NCBI GenBank assembly: GCA_019058245.1
Contig: JAHPZJ010000028.1
Coordinates: 62,001-126,000, forward strand
DNA length: 64,000 nucleotides
From: Promethearchaeota archaeon
GTDB lineage: Archaea; Asgardarchaeota; Lokiarchaeia; Sigyniarchaeales; SOKP01
Reading direction: 5' to 3'
In this document: one piece after another, positions 45,424-55,141 of the stretch
Layout of the letters: the number at the start of each line of letters is the position of its first letter
How positions within the stretch are numbered: position 1 is the stretch's first letter
The notes under the pieces: generated by a model
Told to the model about the DNA's origin: nothing
Database searches by the model: none
The model's input: only the letters and a program-made list of their open reading frames with translations
Program-made: the position numbers and the translations under genes

Positions 45424-46422
45424 TTAAGAAGAGAGTAAATTAAAAATCTCAGGAATTATATTATCAATATTGAAATTAGTTTTAACAGATGTAAATAAAA
45501 AATTCCACTTTCTGTTTTTTATTTTATTAAAATTGTAGAAATTAAAAAGTTCTTCTTTTAATAGTGTAAGTTGTTCATTATTACCTTTATCTGAATACTT
45601 AACTAAATCAGTTTTATTTCCTATAATAAGTAAGGGTGTTCCATTTAATTCATCCTTGTTCAATACATTCCAAAACTCTTTTCTTGATTCTTCAAACCTT
45701 CTTTGATTAGCTACATCAATCATATAGACGATAATGTTGGAATCTTGAAGTCCTTTTAACCATTTTGATCTAAATGATTTTTGTCCAGGCATATCCCATA
45801 CCGCAAGTAAGCCTTTTTCTTTTACAGGAATATATTCAATGTTGAATTTTCTCGTTGGAACAAAAAAATTATCATTAAATTCACCAGTTTTCAAACGTCT
45901 TACTAAACTGGATTTTCCCACTTCATCAATTCCAAAAAGAAAGATTTTGAAAAATGTTTCAGTCTGATAATAATATTCAATATCAAGAGGTTTCTCGATT
46001 ACTTCGTCACCAAACCTTCTAATATCAATGAACATAGAAATTAGTAAATTTTCAACTTCAATTTCATCATTAAAGGAGTACCCATTATTATCACTCAAAA
46101 TTTCAGTCAGCAATTCCTCTGTTATTTCTTTATAGTCATAAGGATTATCTTCATTGTCAAAAATTAACCCAATTATAATGTTTCCATTAATACAAGAAGA
46201 ATAAATATTCATTTCATTAGTAAATTGAGCAATTGGTTCAGCAATTTTGAATTGATTTATATTCGTTTTTTGGCTGCCTTCTTCCTTTTCATGATTTTTT
46301 ATAATCTCATTTATCAGTAATTTATCATTAATACTGATAATTTCATTTGGGTAACTATAAATATTTAGATCCTCTAAATCCTGAATTTCGTTTCCTTTAA
46401 ATAAAAATATATTAAGTAGCAA
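45424..46422 (-). CDS. Longin-like domain fused to Arf-type small GTPase
   Basis: 332 aa from a TTG start directly after a stop. Residues about 1-130 (LLNIFLFKGNEIQDLEDL, later CINGNIIIGLIFD and a C-terminal helix LLISMFIDIRRFG) fit a longin-like fold. Residues about 158-332 are an Arf/Rab-like GTPase: P-loop GIDEVGKSSLVRRL, switch II AVWDMPGQKSFRS, NKTD loop LIIGNKTDL. Longin domains regulate or carry small GTPases in eukaryotic membrane traffic and occur in Asgard archaea; the covalent fusion is noteworthy. Membrane attachment is not evident. Confidence 0.72.
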   Translation of the reverse strand: MLLNIFLFKGNEIQDLEDLNIYSYPNEIISINDKLLINEIIKNHEKEEGSQKTNINQFKIAEPIAQFTNEMNIYSSCINGNIIIGLIFDNEDNPYDYKEITEELLTEILSDNNGYSFNDEIEVENLLISMFIDIRRFGDEVIEKPLDIEYYYQTETFFKIFLFGIDEVGKSSLVRRLKTGEFNDNFFVPTRKFNIEYIPVKEKGLLAVWDMPGQKSFRSKWLKGLQDSNIIVYMIDVANQRRFEESRKEFWNVLNKDELNGTPLLIIGNKTDLVKYSDKGNNEQLTLLKEELFNFYNFNKIKNRKWNFLFTSVKTNFNIDNIIPEIFNLLSS

Positions 46423-46594
46423 TTATACATCTAATTAGCTTAATTGATATATGTTTGAAAATAAAATTAACTTAAAAAAAGTTTGTAATCTTGCTGATAT
46501 CTTTTACTTTTAAAGTCTTTGGATTAAAATGTAAAAGACTTACCCCTCTTTGGCATTTATAAGGGATATTAATAAGCAAAATGTTGAGAAAATA

Positions 46595-47998
46595 TTATTC
46601 TTCTTCTTTTGATTCTTCAATAAAGTTATCAATACCTTCTTCAGAAGTATCTTCTTTAGGTTCTTCAGTATCCTCTTCTTTGGATTCTTCAATAGATTCT
46701 TGTTCCATTTTTTCACCTACGGGAGTGTCGCATACAGGACAACGACTCCATCCAGGTCTTAAACTATAACCACATTTAAGGCATTCCTTCATAGTCTCAT
46801 CTAGTTTCCATTCTGGTATATCCAGCCCACCTTGTCTTTTGCGGGCTAAATCTTGTAATTCATCCTCTGTCCAAACCTCCATTCCTTCAGGTAATCCTGT
46901 TCCCCGTTCAGAAGCAAATTTGGTCAATTCTTCTTCTGTCCATGCAGGCATATCAGGTTGTGAAGCCATTCGTTTTTGAGCTTCTTGAGCTAATTCTTCT
47001 GCAGTCCAAGTTTTTAATTCTTGACTTCCTGGAGTTCTAACACCACCAGTTTGTTGAGGTGCTACTTGAGTAGGAGCACTCGATTGTTGAGAGGGCACAT
47101 TACAACATTCTGCAGAAAATCTTAAAAGAGCTTCAAAACACCTTGAATATTTATTAGGTTCTTTTCCTTCATCGGTAACTAAAACTAGGGTGGTTTTATC
47201 AGCATTTTGAGGAATTGCTATACTATATAATGCAATATCTGAAGATATTCGTTCTGATTCGATACCCGAGCTGACTCGCTCTAAAGAATTCATTAATTCA
47301 TTATTATTCATTAGGAAATCACAAATTGGATCACCATGTCTTTGATAACCTTCATGATATTTTGCAAGATGATTTTTGTTTAGTGTAGAATCAAATGAAT
47401 CAATTATAGCCTTGATATAGGAATAATTTTGAGATTTTGGTTCCTTCTGAGTTTCATCCAGTTTAAAATCTCCTAAATCAATAGTTTCCATTATTGGAGC
47501 AAATAAAGGTTTTTCATTCTTCATTTTCCCAAAAACTATCGGACGTGAAAGAACACACTTTACTTCACCATAATAAGCAATAGCATTATCCAACAACTCT
47601 AATTTTCCATCAAAAACGATACGAGGGACTGTTCGAAATAATACATCCACCCATGGCATTTCTTTTATAGGAATTATTGCTACACATGTTTTTTCAATTA
47701 ACTCTCGTAGTTTTTTAGTATAATTTTTCAATTCCTTCTTGATATCTTCGAATTCTTCATTTTTTAATATATCATCAACCTTTTCTTCAAGTTCTTTAAA
47801 TTTTTCCTCATTTTTTTTTACATTTCCACCAAATGCTTTGAGTTCTCCTATGATATTATCTTTCATAATTATTGTCGCATTTTCGATTACTTTTTTCTGA
47901 AACTCCACGAGTTCTTGTTCTTCACTAGAAACTAAGTACTCCAAGGGATCAAATTCTAATTTGTTCAAGAAAATATTAAAAAGCTTTTGTTCTGACAT
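46595..47998 (-). CDS. Multi-repeat (WTxEEL) protein with zinc ribbon
   Basis: About 467 aa from the internal ATG (MSEQKLFNIF); the longer track start overlaps the dehydrogenase pseudogene. Residues 1-290 are an unrecognised alpha/beta region with a coiled coil. Near residues 320-400 three repeats read TWTAEELAQEAQKR, AWTEEELTKFASER and VWTEDELQDLARKR, then a fourth degenerate copy and a zinc ribbon CLKCGYSLRPGWSRCPVC. The tail is very acidic. No function known to me; probably a scaffold specific to this lineage. Confidence 0.65.
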   Translation of the reverse strand: MSEQKLFNIFLNKLEFDPLEYLVSSEEQELVEFQKKVIENATIIMKDNIIGELKAFGGNVKKNEEKFKELEEKVDDILKNEEFEDIKKELKNYTKKLRELIEKTCVAIIPIKEMPWVDVLFRTVPRIVFDGKLELLDNAIAYYGEVKCVLSRPIVFGKMKNEKPLFAPIMETIDLGDFKLDETQKEPKSQNYSYIKAIIDSFDSTLNKNHLAKYHEGYQRHGDPICDFLMNNNELMNSLERVSSGIESERISSDIALYSIAIPQNADKTTLVLVTDEGKEPNKYSRCFEALLRFSAECCNVPSQQSSAPTQVAPQQTGGVRTPGSQELKTWTAEELAQEAQKRMASQPDMPAWTEEELTKFASERGTGLPEGMEVWTEDELQDLARKRQGGLDIPEWKLDETMKECLKCGYSLRPGWSRCPVCDTPVGEKMEQESIEESKEEDTEEPKEDTSEEGIDNFIEESKEEE

Positions 47999-48107
47999 TT
48001 CCTTTATTTTTTCTCCTAAATTATTTTGAATGAATAATAGATATTTGTAATTATAACAACCGATTGGATATAAAAATTTATTTGAATTAAGCATAAAATA
48101 TTTTCTT

Positions 48108-48355
48108 GAAGATATTGATGTGTTAATTATTGGAATTCTAGTTACTTCTTCGACAACGAAATTAATAAAAAAAAAGAACTTGAACTTCTAGATACTTAAG
48201 GAATTATAGTAAATGTCAGTAGAGGTGAAATAATTGATGAGGAAAGCTTATTCTATGCTTTAAAAAAAAAGATTATTCAAGTCGCTATTATTGATGTTTG
48301 GTATAATTATTTCCTAGAAATCGATGAGGAAGGTAAGAAATATATATATAATTAA
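48108..48355 (+). pseudogene. Decayed D-isomer-specific 2-hydroxyacid dehydrogenase fragment
   Basis: No long ORF, but two frames spell pieces of this family. DVLIIGILVTSSTTKLI (frame from 48108) corresponds to the region before the Rossmann core end; after a frameshift in the A-run near 48167-48175, ELELLDT, a stop codon, then GIIVNVSRGEIIDEESLFYALKKK matches the classic INTSRGxxVDExAL segment of phosphoglycerate/lactate-type dehydrogenases. One frameshift and one stop mean it is dead. The N-terminal half is missing or unrecognisable. Confidence 0.7.
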
Positions 48356-48710
48356 ATTAAATTATAATTTATAAATTGAAATTTTTTTTTAACTTTATTT
48401 TTATTAATTAAAAAGTTTTTATCCATTTTTTATACTTATCAAAAGTAGTAAAATATCATTAAATTTGAGGAGTATAGAAACGTTTTAAAAATTAACACAT
48501 TAATAAGCAATTTGGAATATGTAAGAAATGACAATTAAGTATCGCTTTAAATATATTAACCAGCTAAAAAAAAACATTTATATAGTAATGTGTGATAAAT
48601 ATTCTTATAAAAAAAATTGTGGTTTAAGGCGGTAATTTTAAAAAAAGGTTAAGTCAATTTGCCGTTTTTTGAATTCGGAAAATTAAAGAAAAGATATAAT
48701 GTGATTAAAT
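48356..48710. other. AT-rich intergenic region
   Basis: About 355 nt between the pseudogene and the RHH gene. No gene or RNA fold seen; AT-rich with a likely promoter for the RHH gene near its end. Confidence 0.4.
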
Positions 48711-49004
48711 ATGAAAATAGTGACTGTCAATATTCCTGAATCATATCTCGATAGTATTGAAAAATTAGTAGGGGAGGGTGGTCTTTATCCCTCCAGATCG
48801 GAATTAATTCGAGTAGCTGTAAGAGATTTCTTACTTCGAGAGCTGAAGATGGCTGATACCATAGCTAAATATAAAGAGACTGAAATTGAAGATGGTTTTG
48901 ATAATGAGAATTTTGTAAGGGTACCAATTGAACGATTAAATAAAGATAAGGAACCAGTAAGAGAGTTTAAAACGTATAAAATCATTAAGCGATTAGAGTA
49001 TTAA
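48711..49004 (+). CDS. Ribbon-helix-helix (CopG/CdrS-like) regulator
   Basis: 97 aa. The RHH unit MKIVTVNIPESYLDSIEKLVGEGGLYPSRSELIRVAVRDFLLREL occupies the first 45 residues, followed by a charged tail. The layout resembles the short archaeal RHH proteins of the CdrS type, some of which control cell division genes; no ftsZ is nearby, so the role is open. Followed by a long T-tract terminator. Confidence 0.8.
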   Translation: MKIVTVNIPESYLDSIEKLVGEGGLYPSRSELIRVAVRDFLLRELKMADTIAKYKETEIEDGFDNENFVRVPIERLNKDKEPVREFKTYKIIKRLEY

Positions 49005-49064
49005 AAAATTTAAAATAACAGCTCTTTGTTATTATAGCAAAAGATGATCAGAAAAAGGATCACC

Positions 49065-49084
49065 TTTTTTTTTCTTTTTTTTTT
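49065..49084 (+). terminator. Oligo-T terminator
   Basis: A 20-nt tract of T with a single C (TTTTTTTTT C TTTTTTTTTT) follows the RHH gene after a weak GATC-containing stem. Such T-rich tracts terminate archaeal RNA polymerase. It separates the RHH gene from the GalT-like gene downstream. Confidence 0.6.
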
Positions 49085-49184
49085 ATAACCCAACAATACT
49101 TATAATTACAAATGGGAGTATTAAATATAGAGTATTGAAATAATATTTATAATATCTATACTTAAAAAGAAAGAGGTAATTTTT

Positions 49185-50456
49185 ATTTCTGATGAGAAAG
49201 AGATTCCTGATCAGTATATTCCTAAGTTTATGGAGTGGGGTATAATTAACAAGGAAAATTTTAAGGACAAGACCAGTTATGATGTTCCAATTAAGAGATG
49301 GGACCCTTTATCAACAGTTACTATACAATCTAAAGATTTTGGTCTTAGGAAAGAGCGTGTAAGATACTATGGGCATTATTCATACATCAGTCCTATCCGG
49401 AGTGCCCGACCAAAGGGATTTAAGACTGAAGATGATGAAAAAAAATTTATGGATTGCTCAAAAAAATTTGTAGGTGGATTTAAAGATGTATTTAGTTCTA
49501 TTACAGAAGGTAAGATTGTATACGATGATGGGGGGAATCCTCTTAGTGATGGTTATACTATGATTATTACTCAAGACGAAAAGAGAATAGACAGTCCATT
49601 TTCAGAAGTGCCTTATAGAATAGAAAGGATTCCAAAAGCTTGTAGAGCCCTTAGTTTAATAAACAGGTATCCTTCAATGGCAAGAATTATAGATCCAGAT
49701 ATAACTGAGAATATTGTGAAAAAGCTTCCTCCTTATATAAAAATTTCAAGAGGAATTAATTTAGTAACCATCTCTCGAGATTTCTATCCTTCCTTATGTT
49801 TTAACTTAATTCCTACAGATGTATTAACCAGTATTTTTCTTTCTATGAAAGCGGCGATCCTTTATTGCATTGAGGAAGCTATAGAAAGAGATTATTATGA
49901 TATACCTGTAATGCCATTCTTCAATATAGGAACTAAAGTTGGAGGATCTCAACCACGAATTCATAGTCAGGTTTACATTGATCTAACTATGGATGGTCAT
50001 GGAAGTAGATTAGAGGGACATCTTGAAGCTTTTAAAGAAATGGGAGATAAATGTCATTTATGTATAACTTCTCATGGAGGATCTGATCGCATCATATTAG
50101 AAACGGAATTTTGGACCTTCTATACTACTGGGAGCCCTGTAAGAAATTATCACATAAGATTTCATCCAAATGAACATTTACGAAGATTTTCTCAACTAAA
50201 AGTCAATCAAATTGAAGACTTAGCAAGATCACTTAAAATGATTTTTCAAGCATTAGATGACTTAGAGATCGATAAAAACCGAAATATTTTATTTAATTGT
50301 TGCCCATTTGGTTATGATGCTAACTTTCATATGTTTGCTGATATTATCCCACACGAGATAATCGGTGGTGCTGAAATGGCTGATGATATGCGAGTAGCTA
50401 GAAAATTGCCGAATATAGCAGCCAAAGAAATAAGAGATTCATTGAAAATAATATAA
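49185..50456 (+). CDS. GalT-like HIT-superfamily nucleotidyltransferase
   Basis: About 423 aa if begun at the AUU at 49185, which lies 7 nt after GAGGT; the track starts at an ATG 15 codons in, and the frame between (SDEKEIPDQYIPKF) looks coding. The C-terminus, NFHMFADIIPHEIIGGAEMADDM then AAKEIRDSLK, fits galactose-1-phosphate uridylyltransferase. The usual active-site HPHxQ reads PRIHSQ, keeping the second His (the nucleophile in GalT) and the Gln. May transfer UMP or another nucleotide in sugar metabolism; specificity unknown. Neighbour of the NDP-sugar pyrophosphorylase. Confidence 0.65.
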   Translation: MSDEKEIPDQYIPKFMEWGIINKENFKDKTSYDVPIKRWDPLSTVTIQSKDFGLRKERVRYYGHYSYISPIRSARPKGFKTEDDEKKFMDCSKKFVGGFKDVFSSITEGKIVYDDGGNPLSDGYTMIITQDEKRIDSPFSEVPYRIERIPKACRALSLINRYPSMARIIDPDITENIVKKLPPYIKISRGINLVTISRDFYPSLCFNLIPTDVLTSIFLSMKAAILYCIEEAIERDYYDIPVMPFFNIGTKVGGSQPRIHSQVYIDLTMDGHGSRLEGHLEAFKEMGDKCHLCITSHGGSDRIILETEFWTFYTTGSPVRNYHIRFHPNEHLRRFSQLKVNQIEDLARSLKMIFQALDDLEIDKNRNILFNCCPFGYDANFHMFADIIPHEIIGGAEMADDMRVARKLPNIAAKEIRDSLKII

Positions 50457-50646
50457 ATTATATTTTCTATTTTAAAAACATTGTAATTCAAGCATTTTTT
50501 TAATTCAGTATCATAATCTAAATATTTTCTAGCTCCTATAGATACATTTTATAATACTAACAGATAAGTTTTAAATTTCAATTAAAATTATATTTAAATC
50601 TATTGATTTTCTTATATTATTTAAAAATTTTTACGAGATTCAAAAA

Positions 50647-51795
50647 GTGAGAGATTGGTCTGCGATTATTCTGGCTGGGGGAAAAGGTAAAAGATTAATG
50701 CCTTTAACCTCGATAATTCCCAAACCACTTGTTAAGGTTACAAATGTACCTATGGTTGATTATGCGATAGCTCATTTAGTGTATGCTGGAATAAAACACA
50801 TTATATTAGCATTAGCTTATATGGGAAAGGAAATGAAAGAATATATTGAAAAAACTTGGACCCCAGACAGATTGGGGGATGTCGAGTTAGAATGTGAAAT
50901 TCAGCATAGCAAAGGGACTGCCGACGCTTATAGACTTTTAACAGACCAAATAGACTCTGAAAATGTCGCCGTATCAATGGCAGATATCGTGACAAACCTT
51001 CCTATGAAACGATTTATGGATTTTCACATTGAGAAAGGTGGAATATCGACTGTTTCAATGAAAACTGTTGAGAGTCATATTTCTCAATATGGTGTCGTTT
51101 TATTGGATAAAAATAGGAAAATTTATCTTTTTCTCGAAAAACCAGCACCAATGGAATTATATTTAAGTAGTATGGCTCAAAGAGAAGATCTCTTTTTACA
51201 CACCAATATAATTAATACAGGTATCTATTGTTTTAAAAAAGATTTAGGGGAAATCCTTCATGAAACTGGATTAATGGATTTTGGAGGTGAAGTTTTTCCA
51301 TATCTTCTTGAAAACAAATTTGATCTTTATGGTTTTGTAGAAAATTATTATTGGATGGATGCTGGGAATTCCACTACTTATTTATGGGCAAATTGGGATA
51401 TGTTACGTAAATATGCTTGGCCAATCCTACCTAATGGGGTTGAATATGATGGTATTTATATAATGGGAATAATTAACTCAGGGCAAAATATTAGAATTGA
51501 TAAGCCAACGTGTTTCGGAGAATATGTTTCTCTCTCGAATCGAGTTAAGATCAAAGAGTTGACATCTATAGGAAATAATGTCACTATTGGAGAAGACACA
51601 TTGATTGAGAAGAGTGTTATATGGGATGAAATTAAAATTGGAGCTGGTTGTATAATTACAGAAAGTGTAATCTGTAATAATTGTGAAATTGGAGAAAATG
51701 TAGTTTTAGAAAGAGCAATAATTGCACCAAATTGTAGAATTAGTGATAATTCGCAAATCCGTGATCGATCAATAGAACTTGGTCAAGAGATATAA
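50647..51795 (+). CDS. NDP-sugar pyrophosphorylase (mannose-1-P guanylyltransferase/GlmU-like)
   Basis: 382 aa from a GTG. The N-terminal signature AIILAGGKGKRLMPLT and PKPLVKVTNVPMVDYAI defines a nucleotidyltransferase of sugar phosphates. The C-terminal third (GNNVTIGEDTLIEKSVIWDEIKIGAGC) is a left-handed beta-helix of hexapeptide repeats. It makes an activated sugar such as GDP-mannose, UDP-GlcNAc or dTDP-glucose; the sequence alone does not say which. The degenerate phosphohexomutase 3.3 kb downstream may be its partner. Confidence 0.85.
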   Translation: MRDWSAIILAGGKGKRLMPLTSIIPKPLVKVTNVPMVDYAIAHLVYAGIKHIILALAYMGKEMKEYIEKTWTPDRLGDVELECEIQHSKGTADAYRLLTDQIDSENVAVSMADIVTNLPMKRFMDFHIEKGGISTVSMKTVESHISQYGVVLLDKNRKIYLFLEKPAPMELYLSSMAQREDLFLHTNIINTGIYCFKKDLGEILHETGLMDFGGEVFPYLLENKFDLYGFVENYYWMDAGNSTTYLWANWDMLRKYAWPILPNGVEYDGIYIMGIINSGQNIRIDKPTCFGEYVSLSNRVKIKELTSIGNNVTIGEDTLIEKSVIWDEIKIGAGCIITESVICNNCEIGENVVLERAIIAPNCRISDNSQIRDRSIELGQEI

Positions 51796-51829
51796 GTCAA
51801 TCCAGTTTTTAAATATATTCATTATTTGT

Positions 51830-53038
51830 TTATACAATATCGGTGTCTAATCTCTTTAAAGTATGATAGCACAAATCAATACAACCATTAAGATTTTCAG
51901 GTTTACATTTATCTGGTGTATCTTTTGAACTATGTATAAATCTTGAATCCTCAGATGAATAAAACCAGCAAACCTGTAATTTTCGTTTACTTTTTTTCGC
52001 ATAATCTTGAAAAACTGTGTGGTCTCCCATAAAAGATATTGATTTTATTTCCTTTCTAAGTGGAATTTCTTTTTCTCTCGCGGTATCTTCTAAGATATTA
52101 TTTAAACTTATATTTAGTTTGGCTTTTTTGAATATTCCAGTTTGATCTATTAATCCTATATAAGATCCAACCATATCGACGTTAATAACATAGGATTTAT
52201 CGAGATCATATTCTTTATCCAAATTTTTAAAATTTCTATAACAAAAAGCTTTTGACCCATATAATCCCATTTCTTCCGCCCCTGTCCATAAAAATATTAA
52301 ATCTATATTATTTAGTGGATTAATATGAAATAATTTTGATAATTCTATCAATATAGCTGTACCACTTGCGTCATCAACAGACCCTATTGATTTATTTTTT
52401 GCTCTAATGCTAATAAAGAAGATTAGATATCCAAATAATAAAATTATATTAATTAATTTAAAGATAAATTGTGCATCCATCGTTAAATTTAAGGGGAAAA
52501 AAATAAAAACATATAAGATAAAAATTAAAACCATAGAATTTATGATTCTTTCAGAATAATTGATAGAGATAGAATCATAATGAGCACAAAAAATAATAAC
52601 TGGTTTTCGCTTTCTATAAACATTCGCTTCAATTTTGGTAGTAACATTATGTGATATATGCCCTCTTTGAACGGGTTGTGTTAAATCAAACACTTTATAT
52701 ACTGAAACAGAAAGTATGTAATAAACTAGGAAATAAATTGATATAAAAAGAGTAATATACCCAAAAGCTCTTGCTGCTATTATAAAAAAACTAAGGAAAA
52801 TGATAAATAACATGATAAGAATAAGAATTACAAATAATAAAATATAAAGCCCCCAAATAGAGACCCATAGAAAAGGATCTAATTCTGTTTTTATATATTT
52901 TTTTTTTAATGAATCTCTAATGTAATCCATAGCAATATATTCTTCAGTTGTTCCTGCTTTTCTTCCAAAAGCTAAAGCTTTCACATGATCTATAGCTGAT
53001 TTTTTTTTATATAATGATGAATTTGATATAACTCCCAC
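51830..53038 (-). CDS. Membrane M28-family zinc aminopeptidase
   Basis: 402 aa. Catalytic zinc site as in M28 peptidases: IFCAHYDSISI (His, Asp), SVDDASGTAILIELS (bridging Asp), WTGAEEMGLYGSKAF (Glu pair), VINVDMVGSY (Asp), and MGDHTVFQ (His). Hydrophobic helices around residues 65-130 and 165-215 anchor it in the membrane; several lie between zinc-ligand segments. The helices are inserted within, not before, the peptidase fold. Substrate peptides unknown. Confidence 0.82.
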   Translation of the reverse strand: MGVISNSSLYKKKSAIDHVKALAFGRKAGTTEEYIAMDYIRDSLKKKYIKTELDPFLWVSIWGLYILLFVILILIMLFIIFLSFFIIAARAFGYITLFISIYFLVYYILSVSVYKVFDLTQPVQRGHISHNVTTKIEANVYRKRKPVIIFCAHYDSISINYSERIINSMVLIFILYVFIFFPLNLTMDAQFIFKLINIILLFGYLIFFISIRAKNKSIGSVDDASGTAILIELSKLFHINPLNNIDLIFLWTGAEEMGLYGSKAFCYRNFKNLDKEYDLDKSYVINVDMVGSYIGLIDQTGIFKKAKLNISLNNILEDTAREKEIPLRKEIKSISFMGDHTVFQDYAKKSKRKLQVCWFYSSEDSRFIHSSKDTPDKCKPENLNGCIDLCYHTLKRLDTDIV

Positions 53039-53248
53039 CTATATGTTTAATTTTTGATTTTGACATATTACTTTGGATAAGTTTTGAACTTATTAAAGTA
53101 AAAACTATTATATTTATTTTGTAAAAAATTTGGATGAAAATGGTGATTTCTCAATTATAATAGAGTTTAATATATTGTTTAGGAAAAATTACTTTCTAAT
53201 TTATCTTTTACTTTTTTAAAAGATAAGGATTTTAAATTTCTTACTTTT

Positions 53249-54961
53249 CTATTTCTTAGCAAATGGTTCAAGATCTAATGCTTCAAATAAATCATCATTA
53301 GCTTCAATAGTACCAAGAAAATGCCATTCACCTTCTTCAACATTTTGACCATTTGCATATGTCTCAGCCATATTATAAAGTCTGATAAAATTCTCATAAT
53401 GCAGAGCAACCCTATTCTCTGCATAATCTCTTGCGGACCATGTTGTTATTAAAAATTGCCAATCACTACTTTCTAAGAGTAAAAGCTCTCGCGCCATCTG
53501 TTTAAGAATTTTGATTAAATTAGGATCTTGTGAGTTTTTACATTTTGCAATAATTTCTTCGGATTTCGCCTCACATTCATAAATTCTCTCCCATGTCCAT
53601 GTAGTCCACTCATTAAGCCATACCCAATGAGAACTAGCTTGCCCCCATGACCCCTCAATCACTGAAACTACCTTATTAGGAGGATTATTTTCCAAATATA
53701 TTCTAGTATTAGTCAGATCAATCTCAGGATCATCTTCCATCCACCTTAGTATCCTAGCTATCCACCAATTCCCCTCGAACCACCAATGCCCAAACAATTC
53801 TGCATCATAAGGTGCTACGACAATTCCATTATTGTTAAATTTATTTTTATAATCTCTTAATATATCTTTTACTAAATTTATGTAATGGCTTGCATTTTCA
53901 TCTAATTTTCCTGGAACATCGTCAGGCCAATATAACATTTTCTTACCTAAATCTAATTTAGCTTCTGTAACTTTCCAATAGCGTAAACCCCCTGGATAAT
54001 GTTTCTTGTGGAAATCTAAATATTCTGCACAACCAGGATATCCATGTTCTCCGCTCCACACCACAATTCCTGTTTTTTCATCTCTTGTGAAGAACCCTAC
54101 TGGAGCTCCTGTTGATGGAGCAGTAGACACTAAATATGGTTCATATTGAGATTTTTCAAATGAAGTGGGAATTTCTTCATATTGGGATTCAAATTGCTTC
54201 CAGAGTTCTGCTAATAGAGGAAAACGAGCAGCATATACACCTTGAGATTTTCCCCCCAATAATAGCGCGGTATCAATAAAAAAATACTTCAAACCATTTT
54301 TCGCTAGAAAATATTCTACACCTGGGCGTTCATATTCATCACCTGTTAAGGGGTTCTTCCATCGATATCCCGGGCGATAAGCACACTCTGGTAACCAAGC
54401 ACCAGTAGGAGCTCTTCCAAAATGCCTTTTATAATTATCAACTGCAGTTTTAAATTGAGCATTTATTGAAGAATCTTTAGAAAGTAATGGGGCATATCCA
54501 TGAGTAGCTCCGCATGTTATAATATCAATAAGTCCTTTATCTTGAAGGTTTTTAAATGCCCCTACAATGTCTTTATTGTATCTATGTATAAAATTATCTC
54601 TAACTCGTTCATAAAACTCTTGCCACCATTTAGTTAGTTTGATTCTCCCCTCTTCATATTTATTTCTTGTAAAATCTTCATAATCAAATAATGCGGCACT
54701 ATGTTTCTCATCGATATAACCTAAAAATCCATCGATGAATCTTGGATGACGAAGCATCTCACAAAGAACAGGTGTGATCCCTATAGTAAGTTTTGGATGA
54801 TATCCATCATCAACAAGTTTATATAATTCCATTAAAATAGGTATATAGGTTTCAGCTGCTGCTTCATTAACCCAGTCCATACCATGTGGCCATATTCCAT
54901 GACCAATGACCCATGGCAAATGTGAATGTAACACTAAACAATAACTTCCAATCTCAATCAT
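53249..54961 (-). CDS. GH57 1,4-alpha-glucan branching enzyme
   Basis: About 570 aa from the ATG at 54961. GH57 branching-enzyme features: CLVLHSHLPWVIGHGIWPHGMDW at the start, nucleophile segment GAWLPECAYRPGY (Glu), acid/base segment APYDAELFGHWWFEG (Asp), and the C-terminal helical domain with SSDWQFLITTWSARDYAENR, which is characteristic of the DUF1957 branching enzymes. It makes alpha-1,6 branches in glycogen-like polymer. Works with the GH57 glucanotransferase at 23 kb and the maltokinase-like protein. Confidence 0.93.
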   Translation of the reverse strand: MIEIGSYCLVLHSHLPWVIGHGIWPHGMDWVNEAAAETYIPILMELYKLVDDGYHPKLTIGITPVLCEMLRHPRFIDGFLGYIDEKHSAALFDYEDFTRNKYEEGRIKLTKWWQEFYERVRDNFIHRYNKDIVGAFKNLQDKGLIDIITCGATHGYAPLLSKDSSINAQFKTAVDNYKRHFGRAPTGAWLPECAYRPGYRWKNPLTGDEYERPGVEYFLAKNGLKYFFIDTALLLGGKSQGVYAARFPLLAELWKQFESQYEEIPTSFEKSQYEPYLVSTAPSTGAPVGFFTRDEKTGIVVWSGEHGYPGCAEYLDFHKKHYPGGLRYWKVTEAKLDLGKKMLYWPDDVPGKLDENASHYINLVKDILRDYKNKFNNNGIVVAPYDAELFGHWWFEGNWWIARILRWMEDDPEIDLTNTRIYLENNPPNKVVSVIEGSWGQASSHWVWLNEWTTWTWERIYECEAKSEEIIAKCKNSQDPNLIKILKQMARELLLLESSDWQFLITTWSARDYAENRVALHYENFIRLYNMAETYANGQNVEEGEWHFLGTIEANDDLFEALDLEPFAKK

Positions 54962-55141
54962 TTTATTCAATTTATTATTTTTTTTAAATATAAGAAATAA
55001 GTCTATTTATAATAATTTTAACTTCTCAAAAAGTAAAGAGAAAAAATATTTTAAAACAGATAAAGTTATATACCCTAGATTAGCTTTTTATCATATAGTA
55101 TTTCCAATTGAAACATGAGTAAGAAAAAATAGGTTTTAATA

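Noticed and set aside
55115-55132. Pyrrolysine or other recoding at the TAG before the mutase-like gene
   Set aside because: The preceding four codons are low-complexity (SKKK), no recoding signal is seen, and an AUU start after AGGT explains the gene.
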